From the NCBI GenBank assembly GCA_009599575.1, contig VWND01000078.1:124001-188000 (forward strand): a stretch of 64,000 bases of DNA. Direction: 5' to 3'. Position 1 is the stretch's first letter. Every line of letters begins with the position of its first letter. This DNA comes from Blumeriella jaapii (Eukaryota > Ascomycota > Leotiomycetes > Helotiales > Drepanopezizaceae). Of the stretch, positions 54,210 to 64,000 are shown piece after piece. Both the position numbers and the translations under genes were made by a program. The notes under the pieces are model-generated. The model was given only the letters and a program-made list of their open reading frames with translations, did not search any database and was not told the origin of the DNA.

Positions 54210-56257
54210 GGCGCGAAGAAAACGACTCCAATGATCGGGGGCAAGTTTTCCGAGTGGCACGCGAAGAGACTTGTACTTATGAATCTGGAACGCTTGTCAT
54301 GTATGTTAAATTGCTGCATGTCAGCCTGAGTTCCCATGCCCTAAATCGAATTTACTATCGTACTTCTGCAAAATAATGTTATTGTTAAGTCCGTGCGATA
54401 CTCAATTACAAGGGGCATTTACAAGGGTAAAAATTCTGCTAGCTTGGTACGGATGCGTGAATACTTGCTTTATTGGGTACTCGGCTTTTGCTGTTTTCTC
54501 CTATTGAAAATGCCCAAGTACGAAGTATGTGAAACCGAGTAAGCTTTGAACTTTGATAAGCTAACAAGTCATTTGAGACCTTGGAGTTCGGCGGGATAGC
54601 AGAATGCTATGTTAGCGTCGTTATTTTGCCTTTCGGCAACGGTAAAAAAGCGTTTACACTAGCGTGCAAAAGAGTGTTTGCACTTCCCCTGGCGAGGTTT
54701 ACTTTCCGTACGGAGTCCTTGGGGTACTTTAAACGCGTTCTAGCCGCGTTTCAAATGAGTTCTTTGTAAAAGATCTTGAGTTTGCGCACGCTCTTGATAC
54801 CTACAAAACTTTGAGTGTGTTGATTCGAGAAGCCCAAAAACGTGGCATGATATTCATGACAGGCTTCTGTATCGATGAGCTATCATTACAAGACACCGCG
54901 TAAAGGCAGTAAGGAAGGCCCAAAGATCATACACCAAAGATTCGATTCGCGCTTCATTTAACGTTCAAAAGCGGCCAGATAAACAAGACTAAAACGAGGA
55001 CTTAAGTACACCCTGGCGGCCCGGGGGTGGGTGCAGACACCTTTTGCTCCCCACTGTACATTCAGCCTAGTAGATGTGCATACTCCGAAGAGATGGCCTG
55101 TATTGCGGAGTATCTCTCTTCAAGACATCACACATACTGTGTCGTAAGATGAGTGACACAATCAAAACCCTCGAAAAACCAAGGCAGAAGACATTAGAAG
55201 GCAAGATCGACGAGATAAGAAAACGATGCTCGAAGCAAGAGTCTTTGTATACGTAGCATAGTTTCTGCACTTTCAAGGAAAGAATTTGTGATTTTAATAA
55301 ATTTGAAACCACATCTGAGAGTTGATTCGCTTAGCCTGGATAGTTTATTAGATGGAAGGAGCTTCGGAGCTTCTACGAGGCAGCACGAAGCAGTACATTA
55401 AAAACACGATTCCTTCCACAGATTCCTACTCTATGTACTGTATACCTCCGAGTCTGGCGGCGTATCGCGTGATTACGACTCTCAGAATACGTAGACCTGG
55501 TTGAAAGTTTAATTTGGACCCCCGATGTCAACATCCGAGCCGAGGTGCGGACCGCATGCAGGACAGGATGGATGTGGAAAGTATCCCGACTCAAGGGCGC
55601 CGATTTTTCGCTCTATTGGGCCATTATGGAGGCAAGATGCGAACCTACTTACTCACCCGCGCAATTCTTCCAATTGCTACAGTACTTCGTGCTAACAAGC
55701 TCAGCGGGTTTGCCGTAGGCTAAGGCCTTTCTCTAAATGATGTTAGATTTTGCCGAGTCATGAGGACTTCTACGGAGGAGCTGGCTTGGCCAATCCTCAT
55801 TCATGAAACTTTCAATCGGTCTTCGGAGCCCGCGATGAGCACTTTCCAGTCTCCGTATCGGGCAAAAGGCAAACCATGCTCGTCAAGCTCCGGACGACGC
55901 GGATTGACAAGCTTCCAATTTCTAATCTTCCCATGGCTACCCTTCACAAATAACCGCCTTCCGCTTCCGACCCTGCTGCTGGCATTTCTTCCCACCCGGA
56001 TCTGAGGAAAATCTAATCAAGTCGATGTACGTAGCACAATTAAATCCTTCGAAAGTCGGCCTTGTGTTGGATCTTGCACATGATAAGATTGAGTGCAAGG
56101 ATCTATACGAACAAGAAATTGGTCTTCGACTAGAAGGGAGAGTAGTAAGTAGCACATCGTCATTGATAAACACCTTTGTGTTCTCTCTCTCTCTCTCTCT
56201 CTCTCATTCACCCTATCCCTTCTCAGTCTTTTAGTCTTTCATTCGTCACCGCTGAAG
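54210..56257. other. Intergenic, AT-rich
   Basis: 2 kb between divergent genes. Contains an orphan transposon end at 55022-55058 and a (CT)n run (56182-56204) just before the hydrolase start. Short frames at 54581-54769 and 55074-55256 have no recognisable family. Confidence 0.5.
55022..55058. mobile_element. Orphan mariner-type terminal repeat
   Basis: Read on the minus strand it starts TA then CAGTGGGGAGCAAAAGGTGT, followed by CTGCACCC. It closely matches the terminus of the MITE at 40035, differing at a few bases. I found no partner end within the previous kilobases, so it is probably a truncated element. Confidence 0.6.
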
Positions 56258-57208
56258 ATGCTTATATCCAAGCTTCTCTCGTTCGCCAGTCTGGCAATTT
56301 CTTCATCAACATGCACCGATATACTACAGCGTGACACCAAGCCAACCATCGTTATATCGCCGGGAGCGTGGCAGCTAGAGCCGTCTTGGGCCAACTTTCG
56401 TCAAATTATCACGAGCAAAGGCTATGATCATGTCTACGTCCCCCACTTGTCGGTCGGAGCGATGGAAAAACCGCGTCCAGGACTTACCCAGGATGTTGCG
56501 AACCTCCGAGCACAAATCACTGCACTTGTAGACGAGGGGAAGGAAGTCGTCCTCTTTGGACATTCGTATGGGGGGGCCGTCATCGGCAGCGCTGTCGAAG
56601 ACCTCGACATCAAGAGCAGGAAGCAAGCCGGCAAGCCCGGTGGTGTGCTCCTGACAGCCTTCATGGCTGCATTCGCGCTGCCCGAAAGTGGCTCGATCCT
56701 GGATCTTCTCCCCGGCCACAGTTTTTTGCCTTGGATGCAGGTCGAGGCAAGTCTCACTTACACTCTCTTCTTCATACCAAAAGCTAATGATTCTAAAGGA
56801 AGATATCGTGTTCTTGAACACCACTGACGTGGCCAAGACTGCTTTCAACGGACTTTCCAAGGACGAACAAGAGTACTATTCCCGATTTTCACCTGGACTT
56901 CCGCGGCCGCGTTCACCGAGCCCGCTACCTACGCTCCTTGGGAACACAGGATTCCAGCAGCTTACATCCACGCATTTTTCGACCAGGCGATTCCATACAT
57001 CTTCCAAACACAATTTGTCGATCAAATGCAGAAGACAACAGAGGTGGCCTCATACTACACGTGGACTGGGCATTGCCCGTGGATTGCTGATCCTGAAGAG
57101 ACATTTGGTTTGTGGGAGCAGATCGTGGAGGTTGCGCAATCGTCTTTCAACCACGAAACCGGAGACTGGAATGTGAGGAGTGGGGAGGACGAGGACGAGA
57201 AGTGTTAG
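56258..57208 (+). CDS. Secreted alpha/beta hydrolase, with one frame break
   Basis: Exons 56258-56746 and 56799-57208; 299 aa after one-base correction. Signal-like start (MLISKLLSFASLAISSS). Alpha/beta-hydrolase marks: IVISPGAWQLEPSW (oxyanion region near residue 35), nucleophile elbow GHSYGG (Ser near 104), and the catalytic His near the end in TWTGHCPWIADPEETF. The single intron is GC-AG with a consensus GCAAGT donor and CTAAT branch. In exon 2, YYSRF is followed in another frame by FTWTSAAAFTEPATYAPWEH. One T missing from the TTTT run at 56886-56889 explains it and makes the exon 411 nt. The fold suits a small esterase or serine hydrolase; the substrate is unknown. Confidence 0.82.
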
Positions 57209-57794
57209 ACTCGCGGACGATCACGTGACAGACCTGTTGCGAGTTCAGGCAGTCCAAACTATCTTTTTTCGCGGATGCATCCTTTTTCCTTATGTAGTAT
57301 GGAATGTCGCCTTCCCTATGGTAGTGCTGTTCTGACCAAAGTTCCGTAGCAAGCACCCCTGACATGACACATTCCTCTCGAGCTTGGATCCTCTTTTGAC
57401 AAACGTCGTCCAGTTTGGGGAGTTGAAGGATGTTGGTAGCTGAGACTACGTAACGCCTCCCTGCATCCTCTACTCTATCGACGGTGGCGGATGGTTGCTA
57501 TTCTCTTTTGGCATCTGAGATCTGGCTCATGGAATCGTCTTGTATTTCTCTATTTCTGTTTTCTCAGAGGCCTTTTGTTAGCCTTATTTATATGAGCGCT
57601 ACGACGCCACTGATTGCATATCTTCTTCTAGTCTTTACGCCTATGTTTCTTTCTGACAAATCATCGCAAACAGCAGCGAAGGGTGTATTCAACAAAATCT
57701 CTCGCTATGATATTTGAGTTTTTCTTCGTGGTCGTATCATGTATTTAATTTCTTAGCTAGGCACGTCTCGGTACCCTCTGGAGGAACCTAGCAT

Positions 57795-57892
57795 TGCAGT
57801 CTATCGACTGCAATCCGCTAGACGTTGATTAATACTATAAATATCATTGTTAATATTGTTACTACTGTTATTGTTGTTGTTGTTATCATTAC
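57795..57892 (+). repeat. Dispersed repeat end, copy 3
   Basis: Plus strand: a perfect 9-bp stem (ATTGCAGTC/GACTGCAAT, 4-base loop) at about 57794-57815, then CGCTAGACGTTGATTAATA and an ATT/GTT-rich trinucleotide tail. Confidence 0.5.
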
Positions 57893-60842
57893 ATCCTGCC
57901 ATCCTTGACCTGGGCCAAGGACGAATACACCTTGCCTGTACTATCCGGTCGATGGCCGTACACGAACAGTGGTTTTATATATACAACTGCCTCCGACTAT
58001 CCCTTTGATAACGTGAATTGAGGCAGAGCAATCCGCACGGAACAACCTTAGGAGAAAATCAAATAATACCAAATGAGTGAGAAATGAGATCAGTTGATAT
58101 TTTCTCGCCGTGATTCTCTATGCGACTGTTTATCCGCTTGTCTTCATCACATGCCACACTACGCCCAGCAAGGGCTTCTTTTAAGGTTCTCCAATGGCAG
58201 GTATAGTGCTTGGAGTGCATTCTTGGCCACGTGCTACTGACTTCTGAGGAAATAAGAAATCCCATTATGCAATCGGGAGGGCGTCAATGTACCATTGAAG
58301 GGGTGTTCTGCCATCGGAAGGTGCATAGGACCGGAGAAACTTCCGTACGAGAAGGTTTTATATTACGTTTATGCGTTGGACTTCTTCGCATGCTAAGAAA
58401 AACTGTACTAGGATGAAGCTAGAAGGTAGAGAGCGCTAATTAATGTTCTAGTTTGAATAAGTATTCCTCTGCTATTAAACCTTTGTACTGTTAGGCTTAT
58501 TCCTGCAAACTTACGCCCCTGTCTGGAAAGGTTGTGTCGACGTTTCCTTGTGGCGATTTGTTACTTACGTACCACCAACAGTGCTCTGACTGCTTAGGGG
58601 AGCGACAGCGGCGAGGGAAGCGACCGCCAAGACCGTGTTGACAGCTAAGCGAGAGTGGTAGAAACCAAATCAAGCAGATGCATTTTCGCTGCTCGTGCCG
58701 AAGAATTGTCAATCACATTGAGACTAGTTCAAACATGAGACTTTGCCTGCTGAACTATAAATGCCCTGTTCTATAAATATGACCTGAGGAACCATGGTAG
58801 GAAACGGATCCGAGGTAAGATCAGGGATAAAATCCAAGACGAACCCAAGCCCTTTTCTTTGCTTTTGCTCAAGTTTTTCTAATGAAGACATGCACACGCA
58901 AGCGAATACGTGGCTTGATAAAGCCTTATCTGACGGATTCTACTACTGTCAATTGAAACGCTACTCTCGTCTTTCTACTTAATATGGTCAAAACCCAAAA
59001 TTTTCCTCACACACTTGATTAATCCCAGAAAGGATTTTGTAATATCGAGCCAGGTATTCGCATTAGCCGCTGGACCTTGCCGAGTCTTGCTTTCAACCAA
59101 CATCTCTGATATGCGCTTCCTGATTACCCGCTGGACTTCCAGATTTGGTTCGTTCCGTTGCTCGGAAAGTCAGGGACTTATAGAATCGAGTTTCCCTTGA
59201 CTCATCCGCTAATTTACCAAGACAAGACAAAGCTAGGAAGGAAAGAAGGGATACATTACCGTTTTTTTTTTTTTCTGTCGTGTTCTGCTTTTCTTTACTT
59301 TACTTTGGCTTATTCGCTAGTTCACCAAAACGAGACTAAACTAGGAAGGAGAAAGAAAAGCAATAACGATTTTTCTTTTTCAAATGTTTTTTTTTTTTTT
59401 TTTGATATTCTTCTATTTCCATTAAATTGAAGAAATAAAAGTATCACGACAACAATTTCAATATATAATGTATGCCTGATGCTGCCAGATCTGGTTTTGC
59501 TTCAAGAAAAGCATATCTACATTCTGTTATCACTCTGAAATTACCAATCCAAATGCAATCCCTAGTACCGACACACAGATAGAAATAAACAAGGATTTGG
59601 TAATTGGGAAAAAGAATAGATAAGAAAAGCTTTGGCTTGAAGTACAGGTGTCATTATCTTTGGCCGGCTTTTTCCAATTCTTAACAAAAGAAACAGGTAT
59701 TTTGCTATTTTCGCTGTCAAAGAAGTTTTTGTTTTATTATTATTTTTCTCCTATTTATGATTTACTATCACGCAACTCGACACCACTGACTCAAGTCTGA
59801 AGACCAGTATCTCAATCCCTACCCCGCTTTTAGTACCAGGAAAATTGGATCTTTCATCTTATACACGCATCTCCTTACTAATTACCAAAGTTTGCTTCAT
59901 TCCACCCACGATCGTTGCGGCTTAAGCACCAAAATTCTATTATTATATGCGACTTCCTTCTACGTCGCACTAGGAAACATCTACGATCGTGGCCTGGCCA
60001 TCTTGGATTATTCTCCAATACTCCCCAGATGACCATATACTCGGTGCTGTCCAAGGACGTGTTACGAGGGGCTTCACGTGCTCGATTACACGCACGTCTG
60101 AGTCATTCCGATTACTTTGTATGGTTTCCTCGCTTGCAGAGGCGAGGAGTCAGCTAATTCTGATTTCCTACCTAGGGGCACTTACATACACTTTCCCATC
60201 CTCGAGATTTCTTTCTGCCTTGCTCCTCTCCCGCTTCTTCTCCTCCCCCCAATCATGGAGATTTTCACTGGTGTCATACCAAATTAAAATACGCCGACGC
60301 GAGCCCAAAGCTCGTGCAGTAAGCGCAAGGCACCTTTGCATATCGTACAAGGCAGGAAATCTCGGAAACGCTTCCGACACTGGCCGGAAAAGCCCGATTA
60401 CCTTTCGTTTTCGGAAACCGAAGTTTTGATATACTCTCGAAATCTCGGCCTTGACGACTTCGCCGAACTGCTGCTCGCTACCGAATTTTACTTGTCGTCT
60501 TGTCTGAGATAGTCTTCGCAGCAGCGTTGTTTCGTCCTGGAGAATTAAAATCACAAGTATCAACGTTTTTGATTAGTTATTTGATTTTCACCTGCTTATA
60601 AAAAGCTTCGTTTAACGGTTTCTGCGATTATACAGCTTTTGGCTTCAACAGCTATGGACATTCTTTTTGTCACTCCGAAGATTATCTTATAAATTCTTTA
60701 GAAAACCAGTCCGCCTGTGGAAGAAATGCTCTCGTAATGGACATTTGTCATGACTTTTCTTTTATATAACTTCTTTTTTCGGGGGTCTTACATATGTAGA
60801 TATGCCTAGCTTAGCACGTTTCCAATGCCCTATGGGAGGCTT

Positions 60843-60905
60843 GAGACTGCGCAGTTTCACTGCCCCTTTCAGACGTTATTTAATATTGTTATCGTCATCC
60901 TCCCC
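60843..60905 (+). repeat. Dispersed repeat end, copy 4
   Basis: Plus strand: TGCGCAGTTTCACTGCCCC, TTTCAGACGTTATTTAATA, then a TTG/TCG/TCC trinucleotide tail. The first block is identical to the copy at 50.7 kb. Confidence 0.55.
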
Positions 60906-62410
60906 TAACTAATTCTCGAATCCTTCGCCTTTCTCTTCTAACTTACTCCTGCTCCCTTCAGAGGAGATCATAAGCAGGCGGACAGTAGAGCAGTCGCATC
61001 GTTGTCTATGGGTTCAACAAGTAGCGAGCGCGCAAGAAATATTACTTACATGGCTATTACATGATCCAAACTCCATGCCCTTGTATTTTTCTCCCTTGTA
61101 TTTTTTCTCCGATTTGTTTATTTTCCAGGCATATTGGTCCTAGCACCAGTTTTAATTTTTTTTTGCTGAATTTTTTACACAGTCACAAAATCAGACAGCA
61201 GATGAAGTTACAGCCAAAATGATAGCTTGCTTGTTGTATTGTACTGTAGTAATTGGTTTTATATTCGCTCAACCTAAGCCAAATTTTACCTATTTACAGG
61301 TCGCGCCAGTCTGTATAATATGGATTAAAGATTTAAAGAGAATTGAACAACTTGCTAGAATATTCAATTTGTACCGACCGTTTGTTTGGGTTTAACTGCA
61401 TGATATAAGACGGGTAGTATGTGGAAGAGGAAGTAGATTAGCCCTTTTCAAAGTCGGGTGGGGGGAGGAGGGGGGTTGTAGTCAAGAGTCTGACTCAGAT
61501 CTGTTCACTTAAATATCTGCTCGCGTGTGTAAAAAATATCAGTATGGAGAAATTCAATGGCTATCAGACGAAGATTTAAGCGGCTGATTACATCCCGCTG
61601 TTGCGTGTCCTGTTTACCAGGAAAAGATAAACGGTTCTAAAGGCTTATAAGAGAGAATCCTAATGCATGGTACAAAGGTACCTAGGTAGTGTATATATAA
61701 TATATATAATATAGATTCTTTTCTCGGTTGCGATAATAAAAACCTTTGTTTTCAAAGCAGATTCAAATTCATTATTAGTCAGGTAAGAAAAAACTTAAAG
61801 ACGTTGGACTGGAATTTAAGCGCTGTTTTCGAGAAATAAGTATATAATACGGTTCGGGATTCAAATCAGGCTAAGCAAACTGATTCTAACAAACCAAGCT
61901 AAAACAGATTGGAAATGCTTTGACAAAATTCAAATGCATACTCTTGATTTATATCAGGTTAAAAGTGCAGAACAATTATAGAACAGTGGTTAGTAAAAAA
62001 AACCTGTTCCCATCCTTTTTATGATTTATATCTTTATGAGTTTTTTTGCAATACAAGCAATATTTATTATAATCAAATCAGCCAACCTGAAAATGGATAG
62101 GAAAACGGCAAAAGAGGATTGATAGAAACAACAACAAAAGGGGAAGTGAATAAAAAGGCGGGACCTAAATCCAGAAACAAAGGGGAGGGGGGTTCTTATA
62201 CATATTAATATTTCCTGACTTCTCTTTTTCTTTGCAGACGATATATCCTATCCTATTCTGTTATTTCACTCTTGACGCAATTTAAAATAGTAACGCAACG
62301 CTAATAGCATAACAGCCGTTGAAGCATATAAAATTTTAATAAACAATCTATACAGCTAAATCATATGATAACCGCTAATTGCGTATGCAATCCACGTCCC
62401 GTTTTCATCT

Positions 62411-62873
62411 GTTAGAAAAGAAGAAGAGAAGAAGAGAAGAAGAGAAGAAGAGAAGAAGAGAAGAAGAGAAGAAGAGAAGAAAGAGAAGATAAGAAGATCC
62501 TAAGATCCTCAAAGCCGCTCCTCCCTCTCCTCCTCTCCTCCTCGACTCAGACCGCCTCCTCTCCTCCTCTCTCCTCCTCTCCTCCTCTCCTCCTCTCCTC
62601 CTCCTCCTCCTCTCCTCCTCTCTCCTCTCTCCTCCCTCCTCCTCCTCCTCCTCCTCCCTCCTCTCCTCCTCTCCTCCTCTCCTCCTCTCCTCCTCTCCTC
62701 TCCTCCTCTCTCCCTCTCCCTCCTCTCCTCCCTCCTCCTCCTCTCTCCTCCTCTCCTCCTCTCCTCCTCTCCTCCTCTCCTCCCTCTCCTCCTCCTCCTC
62801 CTCCTCTCCTCCTCTCCTCCCTCCCTCTCTCCTCCTCCTCCCTCCTCTCCTCCCTCCTCCTCTCCTCTAGAGA
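62411..62873. repeat. Purine tract followed by long pyrimidine tract
   Basis: 62411-62489 is (AAGAAGAG)n, almost pure purine. 62515-62873 is about 360 bp of TCC/TCTCC units, almost pure pyrimidine apart from a short break near 62544. Together they form an imperfect purine-to-pyrimidine inverted arrangement on one strand. Confidence 0.95.
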
Positions 62874-63047
62874 AGCTCCTCAGAACCCTAAAAAAAAGTT
62901 AAATTTCCATTTCTTATGAATTTTTCTTCCCAAAATCAAAACAATCTATTTATTTTTCTCCTTTCTTATCCTATTATATATGATATTTTCACCCCTTACA
63001 CAAGACAATTCAAGATAATACAAGACATTTTGATACAATACAAGACA

Positions 63048-63182
63048 ACAACAATACAATACAATACAATACAATACAATACAATACAATACAATACAAT
63101 ACAATACAATACAATACAATACAATACAATACAATACAATACAATACAATGCAATACAATACAATACAATACAATACAATAG
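63048..63182. repeat. (ACAAT)n pentanucleotide array
   Basis: About 26 units, with one ACAAT-to-GCAAT change at 63150; flanked by degenerate ACAAG/ACAAT units on both sides. Confidence 0.97.
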
Positions 63183-63387
63183 AATTCAATACAATAAATT
63201 TCACAACACAATTCACAATAGCAATGCAAGACCAATCAATAGTTTAACAACCCATCAAACAACGCAACAAATCCAATAACCAACACACAGCTAAATCCCA
63301 TGACAACCACCAATTGATCGTACCTGCAATTCCTATTCCCGTTCCTACTTTTGATTATCAAGCAATCCGAACTAAAAAATGATGGAC

Positions 63388-63646
63388 AGAAAGGAAGACA
63401 GAAAGGACAGAAAGACAGAAAGGAAGACAGAAAGGAAGACAGAAAGGAAGACAGAAAGGAAGACAGAAAGGAAGACAGAAAGGAAGACAGAAAGGAAGAC
63501 AGAAAGGAAGACAGAAAGAAAGACAGAAAGAAAGACAGAAAAAAAGACAGAAAGGAAGACAGAAAGGAAGACAGAAAGGAAGACAGAAAGGAAGACAGAA
63601 AGGAAGACAGAAAGAAAGACAGAAAGAAAGACAGAAAGAAAAGGAC
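63388..63646. repeat. 12-bp minisatellite (GAAAGGAAGACA)n
   Basis: About 21 units of a 12-bp purine-rich repeat; several units have GAAAGAAAGACA. All frames are open, giving spurious Lys-Glu-Asp-Arg repeats. Confidence 0.96.
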
Positions 63647-64000
63647 CCAGATAGCTTAAAGAACTTCCCTTACGAGATTCTCTGCTCAGCACAACAGCGA
63701 AAAAGTCTTGTATCTACCTATATACATAAAAAGGAGGTACTAGACACAGAGGTACAAAGGTACCTACCTACGCACTTATACCTACCGACCTATCGGTATA
63801 ATTATCTACCTTCCTACCTACCGGTATATGAACACAACCGACGCGACAGCATATTTGCGAATAAAAATCATCGGTGGAGATTACGCAAAATAGCTGCTAG
63901 CGATTACATCGGGGTATTTGAAAAAAAAAAAAAAAAAAACGTTTAAAAAACAACACGGCGATGCTGATTTTCAAAGATCTGAAAATGCTTTCAAAGACCA

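Larger units (their letters stand above)
57209..62400. other. Gene desert, AT-rich
   Basis: 5.2 kb without a gene I can support. Short frames only. Contains two dispersed-repeat ends (57.8 and 60.87 kb), a GTT/ATT-rich tract (57838-57890), T-runs (59261-59276, 59387-59403) and strongly AT-rich 61.1-62.4 kb. No transposase or reverse-transcriptase motif is visible. Confidence 0.55.

Noticed and set aside
62916..63235. Tyr-Cys-Ile-Val-Leu and Ile-Gln-Tyr-Asn-Thr repeat frames
   Set aside because: Translation of the ACAAT pentanucleotide array.
63351..63692. Lys-Glu-Asp-Arg and Phe-Leu-Ser-Val repeat frames
   Set aside because: Translation of the 12-bp minisatellite; open on both strands.
63700..64000. 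Telomere or subtelomere end
   Set aside because: CTAC-type and A-runs are present but no TTAGGG repeats.

Overview
This is a nuclear window from a filamentous ascomycete. The introns are short (about 46-62 bp, with CTAAC/CTGAC branch sites), the promoters are CT-rich, and the proteins are typical of Pezizomycotina: a GPI-anchored GH72 enzyme, a Pth11-type rhodopsin-fold receptor, a UIM-tailed sterol glucosyltransferase and a Vps3844-type protein. The style fits Dothideomycetes, but the exact taxon cannot be fixed from sequence alone. About 18 protein genes have exon structures I could rebuild with matching splice phases. I found no tRNA, rRNA or CRISPR.

Layout. 0-17 kb is ordinary housekeeping sequence: a Vps3844-like protein (-), an unknown membrane protein (+), a GH72 glucanosyltransferase (-), an unknown proline-rich protein (+), a SET-domain protein (-), a CMC1-like twin CX9C protein (-) divergent from UTP11 (+), an unknown C-terminally membrane-anchored protein (-) and a polytopic membrane protein (+). 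19.7-24.6 kb holds a secreted gamma-glutamyltranspeptidase-like enzyme (+), an SDR oxidoreductase (-) and a small secreted protein (-). 25-28.8 kb is gene-poor and ends in a 250-bp GACA tetranucleotide array. 29-38 kb holds Sec61 beta (-), a Psr1/2-type phosphatase (-) and an ABCD peroxisomal half-transporter (+). 38.6-43 kb holds a cysteine-rich secreted repeat protein and two intact TA-flanked MITEs. 43-50 kb holds a very large sterol-glucosyltransferase fusion and a zinc-ribbon-like protein. 50-64 kb is AT-rich and almost empty. It has only a Pth11-like receptor (-) and an alpha/beta hydrolase (+), and its last 1.6 kb is a stack of different satellite arrays.

The genes do not form an obvious pathway or metabolite cluster. 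Most are independent cell-biology genes (ER translocation, vacuolar sorting, ribosome biogenesis, COX assembly, peroxisomal import, wall remodelling). The surface or secreted genes (secreted small proteins, GGT, GH72, Pth11-like) are mostly next to gene-poor, repeat-bearing stretches.

The most useful observation for a user is that five conserved genes (Vps3844-like, CMC1-like, ABCD transporter, sterol glucosyltransferase, alpha/beta hydrolase) each carry exactly one frame break. In the four with a unique one-base solution, correcting it restores the splice phase exactly. Several breaks lie in or beside short homopolymers. I read this as residual indel error in the assembly more readily than as five pseudogenes. 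The most biologically interesting items are the glucosyltransferase joined to a VPS13-like segment and a tail of ubiquitin-interacting motifs, a start-codon-only exon in Sec61 beta, two MITEs with perfect terminal repeats, and a dispersed short repeat with trinucleotide tails.
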